Below are positions 30,617 through 40,033 of a stretch of DNA of 64,000 bases, piece by piece. Under the pieces are notes generated by a model that was not told the origin of the DNA, searched no databases, and saw nothing but the letters and a program-made list of their open reading frames with translations. The DNA lies in contig NZ_LGHP01000004.1 of the NCBI RefSeq assembly GCF_001280845.1, forward strand, positions 189,261 through 253,260, given 5' to 3'. This DNA comes from Bacillus sp. FJAT-28004 (GTDB taxonomy: Bacteria > Bacillota > Bacilli > Paenibacillales > Paenibacillaceae). Numbering within the stretch: position 1 is the stretch's first letter; every line of letters starts with the position of its first letter. Both the position numbers and the translations under genes were made by a program.

Positions 30617-32221
30617 TCACTTTACGATGATTTGACCAGTCATGAAAGACTTGTGCGGCTCGCAGAAATAATTATAAGTACCTGGTTTGTCAAAAGTTAC
30701 CGTATAGGTATCGCCTTTAGCGAGCAAAGGAGTGGCGAAGGATCCATCCAAAGCAACCGCATTATGCTTCATCTCGTCGTAGTTAGTGAAGATGACCTTG
30801 GAGCCTGCTTCCACGGTAAGAGCTTCCTTGCCAAAGGAGTACTCTTTAATATCAATGTTGTAGGTCTTAACAGTCGGTGCGGTTGGCGTTGTCGATGCAG
30901 TCGTTCCATTAAAACTGGCAGGATTAACAATATACCAGACTTTATTGACGCCCTGACCATTCAATTCTCCATGTGCCTTGTCTTTTATAAAATAATAGAG
31001 CGGGAACCCTTTGAATGAAGCTTGCTTGCTTCCATCCGAGCGGGTAATCGTTCCGATATCGCTTCCTTTAATCGTAGATGGTACGCTAACGCTTGAAGAT
31101 GAATATGCAGGCCAATTGACGAGGCAATCGCCTTCGCAAACGCTTTTTCCAGATGTATCCTTGTCAAAATAATAAAGTGCTCTGCCATAATCGTCAGTCA
31201 AATAGTTGCCTGCTTCCTTCGAGGTGCCAAGCATAATCGCGTAATCCGACTTCGCCGCAAACCATACTCCCCCTACGCCCTCACCGGTTACATCGCCAGG
31301 CTTGCTATCCTTTACAAAATAATAGAGCGGCCAGTTTTTGTAAGTTAACTGCTTCGTGCCGTCAGTGCGAGTAATAACGGCAAAGTCAGCTTTATTCAGC
31401 CAAGCCGGTATTTGAAGATTGGCATCGTAATAGATCGGCCAATTCTTCAAGCAATCTCCTTGACAGGAATTAACGTTCTCCGCGTCCTTCGTGAAGAAAT
31501 AAAGCGCACGCCCGTTTTTATCCGTAAAATACTTGCCGAGCTTGTCGTTTTGCCCAAGTCCAATTCGCTCACCTTGCGGCAATGTTGACTCAGGAGCAAT
31601 GACTCCGCTCGTTTGCAGCGTATCAAAGAACGGCATGCCGTCCTTCGTATTGGCAGACAGCGCTTCGACAAGAGATGTTGCTAGATGTGCATTCAGCAGC
31701 GACGACTTGCCAGCAATCTCTTTCAAGCCATGCGAAGCTGCAAATGTTTCCGATTGTTGGTATGTAAAGTCTGATCCGGATTTATAACCGAGGTTCTCTA
31801 ATATTACCTTGTAAAATTGCTGGGAGCTGATCGCTGCGTTTGGTTCAAAACGATTGTTACCTGCTCCTTGCCAGCCTATCTCCGGTTTGCTTTTCAAGTA
31901 GGCCAGAACGGATTGATTGGCTGTGCCAACCTGTGCAGCGTCGGAAAAATTAGATTTGCCTGTAAATGCTAGCGCTTCCTTCAGTTCTCCGTTAAGGCGG
32001 AGCGAGATGATAGCAGCTTGCAAGCGCGTTGACGCTTTACTCAAATAGGCAGTATCCACGCCCGTGCCGTCTCCAATTAGCAGCCCAAGTTCAAATGCCG
32101 TATCAGCATCGGACTTGATCGCGGACGACATTTCTTCTGCAGACGCGGAACCAAGTGGAGCGGCAATGATTGTCGTACTCATTGCAGTAATCAAAAACAG
32201 TTTCTTTAATCGTGTAAGCAT
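30617..32221 (-). CDS. Secreted multidomain protein: SLH-like, two COG4315 repeats, cupredoxin
   Basis: 534 residues from ATG 32221 (AAGGAGG upstream; the longer frame lacks one). Signal peptide to SASA (about 28). Then an SLH-like stretch (ELGLLIGDGTGVDTAYLSKASTRLQAAIISLRL), two 'secreted repeat' modules with YxFxxD and C-x3-C (YFTDKNGRALYFFTKD, SCQGDCLKNWP and YLTDDYGRALYYFDKD, VCEGDCLVNWP), and a C-terminal cupredoxin with H in DEMKHNAV and CEPHKSFM copper ligands. COG4315 proteins are wall or lipid anchored with unknown role. Next to a sigma/anti-sigma pair and a second cupredoxin. Confidence 0.88.
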   Translation of the reverse strand: MLTRLKKLFLITAMSTTIIAAPLGSASAEEMSSAIKSDADTAFELGLLIGDGTGVDTAYLSKASTRLQAAIISLRLNGELKEALAFTGKSNFSDAAQVGTANQSVLAYLKSKPEIGWQGAGNNRFEPNAAISSQQFYKVILENLGYKSGSDFTYQQSETFAASHGLKEIAGKSSLLNAHLATSLVEALSANTKDGMPFFDTLQTSGVIAPESTLPQGERIGLGQNDKLGKYFTDKNGRALYFFTKDAENVNSCQGDCLKNWPIYYDANLQIPAWLNKADFAVITRTDGTKQLTYKNWPLYYFVKDSKPGDVTGEGVGGVWFAAKSDYAIMLGTSKEAGNYLTDDYGRALYYFDKDTSGKSVCEGDCLVNWPAYSSSSVSVPSTIKGSDIGTITRSDGSKQASFKGFPLYYFIKDKAHGELNGQGVNKVWYIVNPASFNGTTASTTPTAPTVKTYNIDIKEYSFGKEALTVEAGSKVIFTNYDEMKHNAVALDGSFATPLLAKGDTYTVTFDKPGTYNYFCEPHKSFMTGQIIVK

Positions 32222-32338
32222 TAATAATTCCTCCTTTATGATCTTTACATGTAGAGATAACGCTGCGGAGGAATGATAGGTTTGATTTAAAATAAATATT
32301 TTTTTGCAGGCGAGCAAAACACTTTTGTTACCAACAGG

Positions 32339-33460
32339 TCAGCTAATGGCTTTTCGAATGTTATAATCGGTTAGATCGATATCTAATTCCATTCCTAGTG
32401 CTAACTTAGCCAATTGGACTCCGATATAAGGACCCATCGTCAATCCAGAGGCCCCAAGACCGTTTACCGCAAGAAGTCCTTCCCAATCTGGAAGTGCGCC
32501 TATGACCGGAAGAAAATCGGCTGTATAGGGACGAAAGCCCACCCTTACTTCCTGGAACGTGCTATCAGCCAGATCAGGTGCCAATGTAAGACATTTGCTT
32601 AAAATTTCGTGCATTCCGCCTGGCGTGATCCTTGTATCGTAGCCTTCAATATTATTTTCATGAGTCGCCCCTATCACGATTTTCTGCTTTTCAAATGCAA
32701 GCAGATATTGATCGGTAGGCGGCATAACGACCGGCCAGTTTCCTGTATTTTGTTTAGCGTCTGGAACCTGCAAGTGCATGATTTGCGCTTTCTGATAACT
32801 TATCTTAAAATCAATGCCCAAAGGTTGTAGCAACGATCCCGCCCAAGCTCCCGCACAAACGATAACCATATTAGCTGGATAGCGATTTGCCCCAACCGTT
32901 ACGCCCGTTACACGGTTGGATTGAAATTCAAGCTTAGCATCTCCGTATATAAGCTCAGCACCGTTCCGTTGTGCAGCTCGAAGCAAAGCATCACGCAGCG
33001 CCCGACCATCGACACGAGCGGCTCCGCTAATATGAATGGAAGAATATCCTTCCATGAGCAGCGGAAAGAGCTCACGGGTCCTATGTTCATCAAGCCGGGT
33101 AATCTCACCGATTTCTGTCGCATCTTCCATACGTTTGTAAGCTCGCTCTTCCATTTTGTCAATCTTCTCCTGATCCATATGTATGCTAAGGGCCCCGACC
33201 CTGGCATAGCCGGTTTCGGTTTCCCCTTCGCTTTCAAGCTCTTCAATTAGCACAGGGTAGTAACGCGCCCCCGCTTTCGCAAGCCGATACCATGCCTTAT
33301 TGCGCCTCTGCGACAGCCAAGGACAAATAATGCCGGCAGCTGCATCCGTAGCCTGTCCTTCATCTTTCCGATCGATGATGAGGACATCTGCTCCCTGCTT
33401 AGCCAATTGGTATGCGGTTGATGCTCCAGCAATTCCCGCCCCAATAACAATTATTTTCAT
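32339..33460 (-). CDS. FAD-dependent amine oxidoreductase (glycine oxidase/DAO family)
   Basis: 373 residues from the ATG giving MKIIVIGAGIAGASTAYQLAKQG, the dinucleotide-binding start; an upstream in-frame start adds twelve residues without a good site. LIIDRKDEGQATDAAAGIICPW is the DAO substrate-lobe entry, and FRPYTADFLPVIGALPDWEGLLAVNGLGASGLTMGP the C-terminal FAD motif. Length fits ThiO/glycine oxidase and D-amino-acid dehydrogenase; no thiamine genes are near, so the exact amine substrate is open. Confidence 0.88.
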   Translation of the reverse strand: MKIIVIGAGIAGASTAYQLAKQGADVLIIDRKDEGQATDAAAGIICPWLSQRRNKAWYRLAKAGARYYPVLIEELESEGETETGYARVGALSIHMDQEKIDKMEERAYKRMEDATEIGEITRLDEHRTRELFPLLMEGYSSIHISGAARVDGRALRDALLRAAQRNGAELIYGDAKLEFQSNRVTGVTVGANRYPANMVIVCAGAWAGSLLQPLGIDFKISYQKAQIMHLQVPDAKQNTGNWPVVMPPTDQYLLAFEKQKIVIGATHENNIEGYDTRITPGGMHEILSKCLTLAPDLADSTFQEVRVGFRPYTADFLPVIGALPDWEGLLAVNGLGASGLTMGPYIGVQLAKLALGMELDIDLTDYNIRKAIS

Positions 33461-33520
33461 GATGATTTCATTCCTTTCTGTAATCCCTCTTCCCATTATA
33501 ACGAGATCCCTATCAATAGA

Positions 33521-33545
33521 AAATGCCGCGTATGACGCGGCATTT
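33521..33545. terminator. Hairpin AAATGCCGCG / CGCGGCATTT
   Basis: Perfect 10-bp stem, five-base loop. T-run only three bases, so its strength is unclear. Confidence 0.6.
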
Positions 33546-33738
33546 GAAGTGTTCCATCAATAATCGGATCGATCTCCAATGAATATATCCTATTAGATAA
33601 ATTAAATGTCAGATTCTAAATACTTTGCAAGGTAAATAGTATTTGCAGGATTCAGTTGTAAGGAACGGATTTTTCTTATGATACGGTTTTTAATGTTCAA
33701 CATAGCAGCTCTAACTTCGAATTTTTTAAAAAAAGAAC

Positions 33739-33762
33739 CTTTAATCTATAGATAGATTAAAG
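33739..33762 (-). terminator. Terminator of mqo
   Basis: Perfect 11-bp stem CTTTAATCTAT / ATAGATTAAAG; on the minus strand followed by GTTCTTTTTTT. Confidence 0.85.
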
Positions 33763-33825
33763 ATTCTGTGTTTTATTTTTAATGATATTGTATTTTTTAA
33801 AACCTTTGTTTCTAAATGCAAAGAA

Positions 33826-35325
33826 TTAACTAGTGACTAGCTCTTTTTCGCTTAGACCAAGCGCCTCTGCTGTTGAAGTATGAATTTCGTGCAGAAGCTC
33901 TGGATTTTCCATTAGTGACACGCCATATGAAGGAATCATTTCTTTAATTTTCGGTTCCCACTCTTTCATATGTTGCGGGAAGCATTTTTTAAATACCTCA
34001 AGCATTACGTGAACAGCAGTTGAAGCACCTGGAGAAGCACCTAGTAATGCTGCAATCGAGCCATCAGCGGCACTAATAACTTCCGTACCAAATTGAAGTG
34101 TACCTTTGCCGCCAGCTACAGTATCTTTGATAACTTGCACACGCTGGCCCGCTACTTCTAAATCCCAGTCCTCAATTCTGGCGTTAGGGATAAATTCTCG
34201 CAACTCTTCCATGCGCTTTTCTTTCGATAACATAACTTGTTCGATCAGGTATTTTGTCAATGACATGTTTTTTGCACCTGCCGACAACATCGTTACGAGA
34301 TTATCCGGTTTTACGGAAGTTACTAAATCAAACATTGAACCGGTTTTTAAAAACTTTGGTGAGAAGCCGGCAAACGGACCAAATAGCAACGATTTTTTAT
34401 TGTCGATAAATCTTGTGTCAAGATGCGGAACAGACATTGGAGGAGCTCCAACCTTAGCTTTGCCGTATACTTTTGCATGATGCTGCGCTATCACATCAGG
34501 ATTATTACACACCATAAATATCCCGCTTACCGGGAATCCACCAATATGTTTTCCTTCAGGAATACCGGATTTTTGCAGTAAATGCAGGCTTCCGCCTCCG
34601 CCTCCGATAAAGACGAATTTTGCAGTATGGCGTTCGACATTACCGCTGGCGTTTCGTACTTTCAATTCCCACGAGCCGTCACTCGTACGTTTAATATTAT
34701 TAACGCTATGTTTGTATTTGATATCTACGTTTTTACTCTTTAAGTGGTCAAACAAATTGCGCGTTAAAGCACCAAAATTGACATCAGTTCCAGAGTCGAT
34801 TTTGGTTGCCGCTATAGGTTCATTCGATTGACGATCTTGTATAATAAGCGGAATCCATTCCTTCAGTTTTCCAGGGTCATCAGAAAAATCCATCCCTTGA
34901 AATAGAGGATTATTTGACATCGCTTCAAAACGTTTCTTTAAAAACGATACATTTTGTTCCCCTTGTACCATACTCATATGAGGCAATGGCATGATAAAGT
35001 CCTGCGGATTACGTATCAACTTGCTGTTTACAAGATAAGACCAAAACTGCATTGAAAGCTGAAACTGTTCATTAATTTCGACAGCTTTGCTAATATCGAT
35101 AGATCCGTTTGGTTTTTCGACAGTGTAGTTAAGCTCGCACAATGCCGCATGTCCTGTTCCTGCATTATTCCATTCGTTAGAGCTTTCCTCACCTGCATTT
35201 TCGAGCTTTTCAAACACTGTAATTTTCCATTCTGGTACTAACTCTTTCAGTAGTGTCCCTAAAGTGGCACTCATGATTCCGGCCCCAATTAGGATGACGT
35301 CTGTTTTAGTTTCTCCGCTGCTCAT
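33826..35325 (-). CDS. mqo: Malate:quinone oxidoreductase
   Basis: 499 residues from the ATG with AAGGATGG six bases upstream. FAD-binding [22 protein letters not shown] at the start, the family block [22 protein letters not shown] (about 46-68), and [27 protein letters not shown] and [12 protein letters not shown]-type motifs ([15 protein letters not shown]) are characteristic. Membrane-associated enzyme oxidising L-malate to oxaloacetate with quinone reduction, bypassing NAD-malate dehydrogenase in the TCA cycle. Single gene with its own terminator. Confidence 0.95.
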   Translation of the reverse strand: MSSGETKTDVILIGAGIMSATLGTLLKELVPEWKITVFEKLENAGEESSNEWNNAGTGHAALCELNYTVEKPNGSIDISKAVEINEQFQLSMQFWSYLVNSKLIRNPQDFIMPLPHMSMVQGEQNVSFLKKRFEAMSNNPLFQGMDFSDDPGKLKEWIPLIIQDRQSNEPIAATKIDSGTDVNFGALTRNLFDHLKSKNVDIKYKHSVNNIKRTSDGSWELKVRNASGNVERHTAKFVFIGGGGGSLHLLQKSGIPEGKHIGGFPVSGIFMVCNNPDVIAQHHAKVYGKAKVGAPPMSVPHLDTRFIDNKKSLLFGPFAGFSPKFLKTGSMFDLVTSVKPDNLVTMLSAGAKNMSLTKYLIEQVMLSKEKRMEELREFIPNARIEDWDLEVAGQRVQVIKDTVAGGKGTLQFGTEVISAADGSIAALLGASPGASTAVHVMLEVFKKCFPQHMKEWEPKIKEMIPSYGVSLMENPELLHEIHTSTAEALGLSEKELVTS

Positions 35326-36022
35326 TATTACCATCCTTATACCCTAAAATTTACAGAAATGAAGTTGACGCTCTTGCTAAGGCGTCACACTAAGCCAACG
35401 TGCGACCTAGTCACACACCTTTTCTGTTTCAAATAAAACCATATCAAAGTGTATTAAAATTATTTGTAGATTAAGTTATCTACTATGATCTGATAATTAT
35501 AAGCTATTTAAAAGCTAAATCCAAGGTCTTAACCCCGCTTTTTGCAAGGATTAAGGTTTTGGTTTGCCGCTACCTTTCCTCATAACAGCGGTTTTACATT
35601 TTGGATACATTATTCTAACTCCTCTGAAGATGAGCGTTAGTACCTCTTTATCGTATCATGAAAAAATAAAATTCAGAAATTATTTGTTCAGATAAAGTAA
35701 TTTTAAAATCCAAATCGATTACTGGCCTTGCGTAGGCAGATTTCTTTAATCGGATTCAAATATTTTATCCAACTATAAGCGTAAATCCCACCATTAGAAA
35801 CGTTTCGTGTACAAAAAAAGAAAAGCACTTTGCACAAAAACAGCTGCAGTTCACATGCTTCGTATTTTTCAAGCAGGTCCAGCATTGTGATACGTTGTCT
35901 CAGAACACTCTGTATATAGGTACCCTCTTCAAGCATTGACTCCAATTCCCGCATATGGGGAGGGCAAACCGTATAAGTGGCGAGTACACGCTGCTGAGCA
36001 CGTGTGGCACTAAAAAACAAAA
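35326..36022. other. Long intergenic region with a possible gene fragment
   Basis: About 700 bases. A 105-codon minus-strand frame (36020-35703) lies past the TetR gene terminator and has no ribosome binding site; its first 60 codons (RELESMLEEGTYIQSVLRQR, then ITMLDLLEKYEACELQLFL) look like the remains of a helical protein, the rest does not. The remaining sequence upstream of mqo is AT-rich and must carry the mqo promoter. Confidence 0.4.
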
Positions 36023-36046
36023 AGAAGCCTGATATTTCAGGCTTCT
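36023..36046 (-). terminator. Terminator of the TetR gene
   Basis: Perfect 10-bp stem AGAAGCCTGA / TCAGGCTTCT, four-base loop, then TTTTTGTTTTTTAG on the minus strand. Confidence 0.92.
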
Positions 36047-36089
36047 GAGAACCGAAAGTTCCTATTTGATTTTTTGCTCCAATTAACTA

Positions 36090-36668
36090 CTACTCAGGGA
36101 ATGACTCCTTATCCTGCATTCTTAAGAAATAGGTGAGCTGTTCGTTCATATATTCCGGGCTGTGAGCAAATCCGTCTTCGCTCCATTGAATGAGCAAGCC
36201 CATAATGGCATTAGACTGATAAGCGACTAGTAAAGAAAGATCTCTATTGCCCAAATAGTAAACCGAAGAGCTATTCTGCATTAAGCTTTTTATTTTATCT
36301 AACAACGAATAATAGTAGGACAATGACGATTTCTTATCAAACACAATCTCATAGAACAATTGGTATTTCTTCACATGATGGAAGATACGAATGGTCGTAG
36401 GATCGAGATGGCTCGGGATTAATTGTGAAACATGCCGGTATGGCTCGTAATACGAATCTTCCAAATCTTTCAGCAAATAATGCAGATGCTCATCAAACAA
36501 TGCCCTGATGTCTACATAATGCAAATAAAAGGTGCCTCTACTCACGGCAGCCTCGCGGCATAGGATGGACACGGAGATGGATTCAAGTGTTCTTGTTTTT
36601 AATAGAGCTAAGAGCGATTGATGTAATGCTTTTTTTGTCTTAATGACCCTTAAATCATTTTCATTCAT
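36090..36668 (-). CDS. TetR/AcrR-family transcriptional regulator
   Basis: 192 residues, ATG after GAGGTG. N-terminal helix-turn-helix about 10-60 (TKKALHQSLLALLKTRTLESISVSILCREAAVSRGTFYLHYVDIRALFDEHL) with the FYLHY recognition helix end. C-terminal dimer and ligand domain of about 130 residues resembles the TetR_C_33/DhaS-like type. Downstream of the SDR gene on the same strand, separated by a terminator, and the probable binder of the palindrome at 37726. Confidence 0.92.
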   Translation of the reverse strand: MNENDLRVIKTKKALHQSLLALLKTRTLESISVSILCREAAVSRGTFYLHYVDIRALFDEHLHYLLKDLEDSYYEPYRHVSQLIPSHLDPTTIRIFHHVKKYQLFYEIVFDKKSSLSYYYSLLDKIKSLMQNSSSVYYLGNRDLSLLVAYQSNAIMGLLIQWSEDGFAHSPEYMNEQLTYFLRMQDKESFPE

Positions 36669-36822
36669 ATCTTCTTTTCACCTCAATGTTAAACAATTGC
36701 TATGAGTCGCTTAATGAACGATTTGATCCTCGTTTGTTCAATAACTTCAATCTGAAGTGTATTATATAATGTTATCTGCGAATTGTATACTTTATGGCAA
36801 TTGTGTCATTAGCAATGGAAAA

Positions 36823-36855
36823 AAGACTGCAAGCAGCCGAGCTGCCTGTAGCCTT
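36823..36855 (-). terminator. Terminator of the SDR gene at 36942
   Basis: AAGACTGCAAGCAGC / GCTGCCTGTAGCCTT pairs at 12 of 15 positions around a three-base loop, followed on the minus strand by TTTTTTCC. Confidence 0.7.
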
Positions 36856-36941
36856 TTGAGTCAAATCAAGAATGGGTTAAGTGCTTTCGATCAGCTTATG
36901 GAAATAAATGCACTCCATCCTCTATCGAGCTGATCGTCAAT

Positions 36942-37703
36942 TTAGAAACCTGCCGTCCAACCAGCGTCCGCGGCTATAACCGCGCCGTTCACAAAGCTCG
37001 ATTCATCGGATGCTAGGAATAGTGCCACTTGTGCAATTTCTTCAGCTTGTCCGACGCGCGGAATAACGCCTTGGGTCACCTTCGTTCGTGAAGCGCCAAA
37101 CTCATTCACGTTATTAATCGTCGAAACGATGTTTGTAATCGTTGCGCCAGGTGCAATCGCATTGCAGCGAATGCCTTTCTGTGCGTACATGAAGCCCGTA
37201 TTTTTGGTGATGCCGATTACCGCATGTTTGGAAGCTGTATAAGCAACGCCCGCATGCGCGCCGCTGAAACCGCCTGTCGAGGCTGTATTGATAATAACTC
37301 CTTTTCCTTTCTCCAGGAAGATCGGAATCGCTTTGCGTGTCGCACGCATAACGCCTTTTGTATTGATATCGAAAATAAGATTCCATTTTTCATCATCCAC
37401 ATCGCCTGCAGGCGCCATGTTATCCATAATACCGGCATTGTTAACCAAAATATCGAGCGTTCCATATTCGTTTACAGCCGTATCGATCATCGCATTAATA
37501 TCATTGAGGTCAGCAACGTTTGTTTTTACTGCTATTGCTTTGCCGCCATTTGTTTGAATTCCGGCTGCAACGGCTTTCGCGCCTTCGATGTTCAAATCCG
37601 AGACGACAACACTAGCCCCTTCTCTCGCGTATAACTCTGCAATCGCTTTACCCATGCCCGATGCCGCACCCGTAACGACGGCTACTCTACCTTTCAAACG
37701 CAT
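36942..37703 (-). CDS. SDR family oxidoreductase
   Basis: 253 residues from the ATG after GGAGGGATATGTT; a longer frame would add 39 codons running through the operator. TGAASGMGK cofactor loop (13-21), D at SDLN hints NAD, NNAGIMD, active site Ser (INTASTGG) and YTASK (Y-T-A-S-K). The end GAVIAADAGWTAGF is standard. Under likely control of the adjacent TetR protein. Commonly annotated as glucose 1-dehydrogenase-like; substrate not determinable. Confidence 0.93.
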   Translation of the reverse strand: MRLKGRVAVVTGAASGMGKAIAELYAREGASVVVSDLNIEGAKAVAAGIQTNGGKAIAVKTNVADLNDINAMIDTAVNEYGTLDILVNNAGIMDNMAPAGDVDDEKWNLIFDINTKGVMRATRKAIPIFLEKGKGVIINTASTGGFSGAHAGVAYTASKHAVIGITKNTGFMYAQKGIRCNAIAPGATITNIVSTINNVNEFGASRTKVTQGVIPRVGQAEEIAQVALFLASDESSFVNGAVIAADAGWTAGF

Positions 37704-37725
37704 AACATATCCCTCCAAATATTTA

Positions 37726-37741
37726 TTGAACAGTTGTTCAA
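37726..37741. promoter_or_regulatory. TetR-type operator palindrome
   Basis: TTGAACAGTTGTTCAA: perfect 7-bp arms around GT, 23 bases upstream of the SDR start codon, where it would cover the promoter. A TTGTTCAATAA half-site lies upstream of the TetR gene near 36738. Confidence 0.65.
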
Positions 37742-37849
37742 TTAAATTATAGGGATACTTTCGAGACTTTGTCAATGAATAAGGAGCGGGTCGGGGGTAC
37801 CACTCCTTATGATGTTCCAAACTACTTTCTATATAAAAAACACTGATTA

Positions 37850-39250
37850 TCAGGCATCGTCATTTGCTCTTGGTATTGTTGAACAGCAGCTTTCATCTTT
37901 TTTCGTTGGCGAATTATTAATACTACATACACCTGTTTCTGGTAAATCCAGCTCAACTTTCAAAGCAGCATCATAATCACCCGAAAGATAAGCTGCAACA
38001 GACCTTACTTGTTCATAACCAGTAGCCATAAGGAATGTTGGAGCACGACCATAACTCTTCATCCCAACAATGTAAAAGTCCTTTTCTGAATGTCGCAGTT
38101 CTCTTTCTCCGTGAGGACGAACTGTACCACAGCTATGGATATTAGGGTCGATAAGCGGAGCAAGAGTATCTATACTTTCTGTATCTTGATCAATGTTAAG
38201 TCGTAGTTCTCGCAAGAAAGAAAAATCTGGCCGACTACCAGTATTTACAATAATTTCATCAATTCCGTGCAAATCCATGCTCTCCTCTTTGTGTTTACCG
38301 CTAATCGTCATTTTCCCATTTGAACGGCTTAACTTTTGGATTTTAAATGGAGTAACCACCTGCAATTGATTGGTATTGACCAATTGGTGAATGCGGCTTC
38401 CTAATTCTCCCCTTGCTTCAAGTTGATCATTGGCTTCTCCACCATATGCGTCCTCTACTTTGTGCTTCCTCATGATCCAAATAATCTTCATAGTCGGATC
38501 AGTCTCTTTTAGCTGAGCAAGATCTAATAATGTATTTATAGCGGAGTGACCACCGCCGACCACTGCGATGCTTTTCCCTATATATCTTTCCTTGTCTCTC
38601 CCGTGAATATTGGGGATCCCATAATAAATATTATTGTTTAGTGATCGTTCTTCATTGGTCCAGACACCATTTGCATAAAGGGGATTCGAGTTTCCCCATG
38701 TCCCAGAAGCATCAATTACTGCTTTGGCTTCATATCGTTGCGTCGTGCCATCTACTTCTGCATAGATCACGAACGGGTGGATCTCCCTAAGTTCTGACTT
38801 CATTTTATCTGTATCTTTTCTGCCTATGCCTATTACTTTGGTATTTAGGTTGAGTTGCGAACTAATCTCAGGAAGATCAGATAATGGTAGCAAGTAATTC
38901 TCTAACAATTCTTGACCCGTAGGCAGTTCTTCGGGAGAAGGAGCGCTCCATCCACTTTTGGTTAACAATTTTGCAGCTGCTTTATCTACATTGTATTGCC
39001 ATGGTGAAAACAAGCGGACATGTCCCCAATCCGAAATATTGTTTCCAACTTGTGAGCCGGATTCAAATAGGATGAAATTCTCGCCGTGCTCCACTAAATT
39101 CGCTGCTGCGGCTAAGCCTATCGGGCCTGCCCCAATGATTGCTACAGGTAGTTTATTCAATTTTATATTTGGTTGTTGCATTGTAACCTCTTGATTACTG
39201 GAAGATGAGGCACAACAAGATACGGATTGTTTGAGTTCAATGTTTTTCAT
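37850..39250 (-). CDS. FAD/NAD(P)-binding flavoprotein of an arsenic locus, with terminal Cys pairs
   Basis: 466 residues from the ATG ten bases after GGAGG. FAD site IIGAGPIGLAAAANLVEHGE (about 38-57), second nucleotide site AVVGGGHSAINTL (about 230-242), and NTGSRPDFSFLREL: a flavin-monooxygenase/disulfide-reductase-like fold. Unusually it carries SCCASSSS near its start and ESCCSTIP near its end, placing thiol pairs in both disordered tails. It is downstream of a MarR gene that has similar Cys pairs and is next to arsRBC. An arsenic-linked oxidoreductase (ArsO-like) is likely; the reaction is unknown. Confidence 0.75.
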   Translation of the reverse strand: MKNIELKQSVSCCASSSSNQEVTMQQPNIKLNKLPVAIIGAGPIGLAAAANLVEHGENFILFESGSQVGNNISDWGHVRLFSPWQYNVDKAAAKLLTKSGWSAPSPEELPTGQELLENYLLPLSDLPEISSQLNLNTKVIGIGRKDTDKMKSELREIHPFVIYAEVDGTTQRYEAKAVIDASGTWGNSNPLYANGVWTNEERSLNNNIYYGIPNIHGRDKERYIGKSIAVVGGGHSAINTLLDLAQLKETDPTMKIIWIMRKHKVEDAYGGEANDQLEARGELGSRIHQLVNTNQLQVVTPFKIQKLSRSNGKMTISGKHKEESMDLHGIDEIIVNTGSRPDFSFLRELRLNIDQDTESIDTLAPLIDPNIHSCGTVRPHGERELRHSEKDFYIVGMKSYGRAPTFLMATGYEQVRSVAAYLSGDYDAALKVELDLPETGVCSINNSPTKKDESCCSTIPRANDDA

Positions 39251-39358
39251 AGCTATTTTTTCCTCCAATGATATTCCGCAGTAAGATCTGCTTGGTCTGC
39301 TCTCTTAACAATTGCTTCGTATTTCTCACATATAATATCTTCTCAATCAACAAACATT

Positions 39359-39375
39359 AGTTGCATTTTGCAAGT
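39359..39375. promoter_or_regulatory. Putative MarR operator upstream of the flavoprotein gene
   Basis: AGTTGCATTTTGCAAGT matches the site at 39886-39902 at 14 of 17 bases and lies about 110 bases before the flavoprotein start. Confidence 0.5.
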
Positions 39376-39404
39376 ATTAGTCGAAAAGATATGGAGTAAT
39401 CTCA

Positions 39405-39851
39405 TTACCCCATAGGTGTGCAGCACATTTTTGATTTTTGCATGCTTGTGTTCAGTAAATGTAGAGAACGGATGACAGTTTCTTTCTCAAACTCATTCAT
39501 AAATGAAAAGACTTCATCTAAATAATCGTTCATCATAGTTTCAATTGAGCCCGCCACAAAATTCCCTTCTGTTGTCAGTGATAGTAGAAACACTCTCCCA
39601 TCTTCCGGAGAAGCTGTTTTCTTCACTAACTTCATCTTTATTAAGGATTGAACCTGTCGGCTAAAGGTCGTAATATCCACACCGAGTGTCTCTGCTACCT
39701 TTTGCATGGAAGACATGTTCTGGCGATCAACTTCATAAAGGATATGACTATGAATGAGTGATATATCCAGTCCACTGATCTGGCAGCAGTTTTTGTTCAA
39801 CAGTCCAAACTGCCTTGCTAGCATTTGTAGTAGTTCACGTGGGTTGTTCAT
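39405..39851 (-). CDS. MarR-family regulator with vicinal Cys pairs
   Basis: 148 residues, ATG after AGGGGG. Winged helix about 45-110 (MSSMQKVAETLGVDITTFSRQVQSLIKMKLVKKTASPEDGRVFLLSLT). NKNCCQ (Cys at about 21-22) and SKMCCTPMG at the C-terminus give two adjacent thiol pairs, in the N- and C-terminal dimerisation helices that pack together in MarR proteins, a plausible As(III)/Sb(III) or oxidant sensor. Divergent from arsR (182 bases apart). Probably represses itself and the flavoprotein gene through the paired operators. Confidence 0.88.
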   Translation of the reverse strand: MNNPRELLQMLARQFGLLNKNCCQISGLDISLIHSHILYEVDRQNMSSMQKVAETLGVDITTFSRQVQSLIKMKLVKKTASPEDGRVFLLSLTTEGNFVAGSIETMMNDYLDEVFSFMNEFEKETVIRSLHLLNTSMQKSKMCCTPMG

Positions 39852-39885
39852 TATTCATTCCCCCTGTTCCATTTATATATCATTT

Positions 39886-39902
39886 ACTTGTAATTTGCAA
39901 GT
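39886..39902. promoter_or_regulatory. Putative MarR operator upstream of the MarR gene
   Basis: ACTTGTAATTTGCAAGT, perfect ACTTG / CAAGT arms around seven bases, 35 bases before the MarR start codon. A near copy precedes the flavoprotein gene. Confidence 0.6.
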
Positions 39903-39942
39903 TATTTATTAGTTTGTCTTTATATTCGCAAACACTTATATA

Positions 39943-39974
39943 ATTGTTTACTTATACAATCAGCTGTGTATAAT
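39943..39974 (+). promoter_or_regulatory. ars operon promoter with inverted repeat at -35
   Basis: TTTACT (39947-39952), 16-base spacer, TATAAT (39969-39974). ATTGT-N8-ACAAT (39943-39960) overlaps the -35 and is the likely ArsR operator. Confidence 0.6.
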
Positions 39975-40033
39975 AAATATTGAAAGATTTGAACGATCTA
40001 TTATTACAAGACGATGCCTAAAGGAGTGATTAA

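Larger units (their letters stand above)
33461..33825. other. Intergenic region with two terminators
   Basis: 365 bases without a gene; two perfect hairpins at 33521-33545 and 33739-33762. The second serves the mqo gene; the first lies close to the oxidoreductase promoter. Confidence 0.6.

Noticed and set aside
35703-36020. 105-codon minus-strand open frame downstream of the TetR gene
   Set aside because: Begins just past a strong terminator, no ribosome binding site; at most a gene fragment, noted under the intergenic region.
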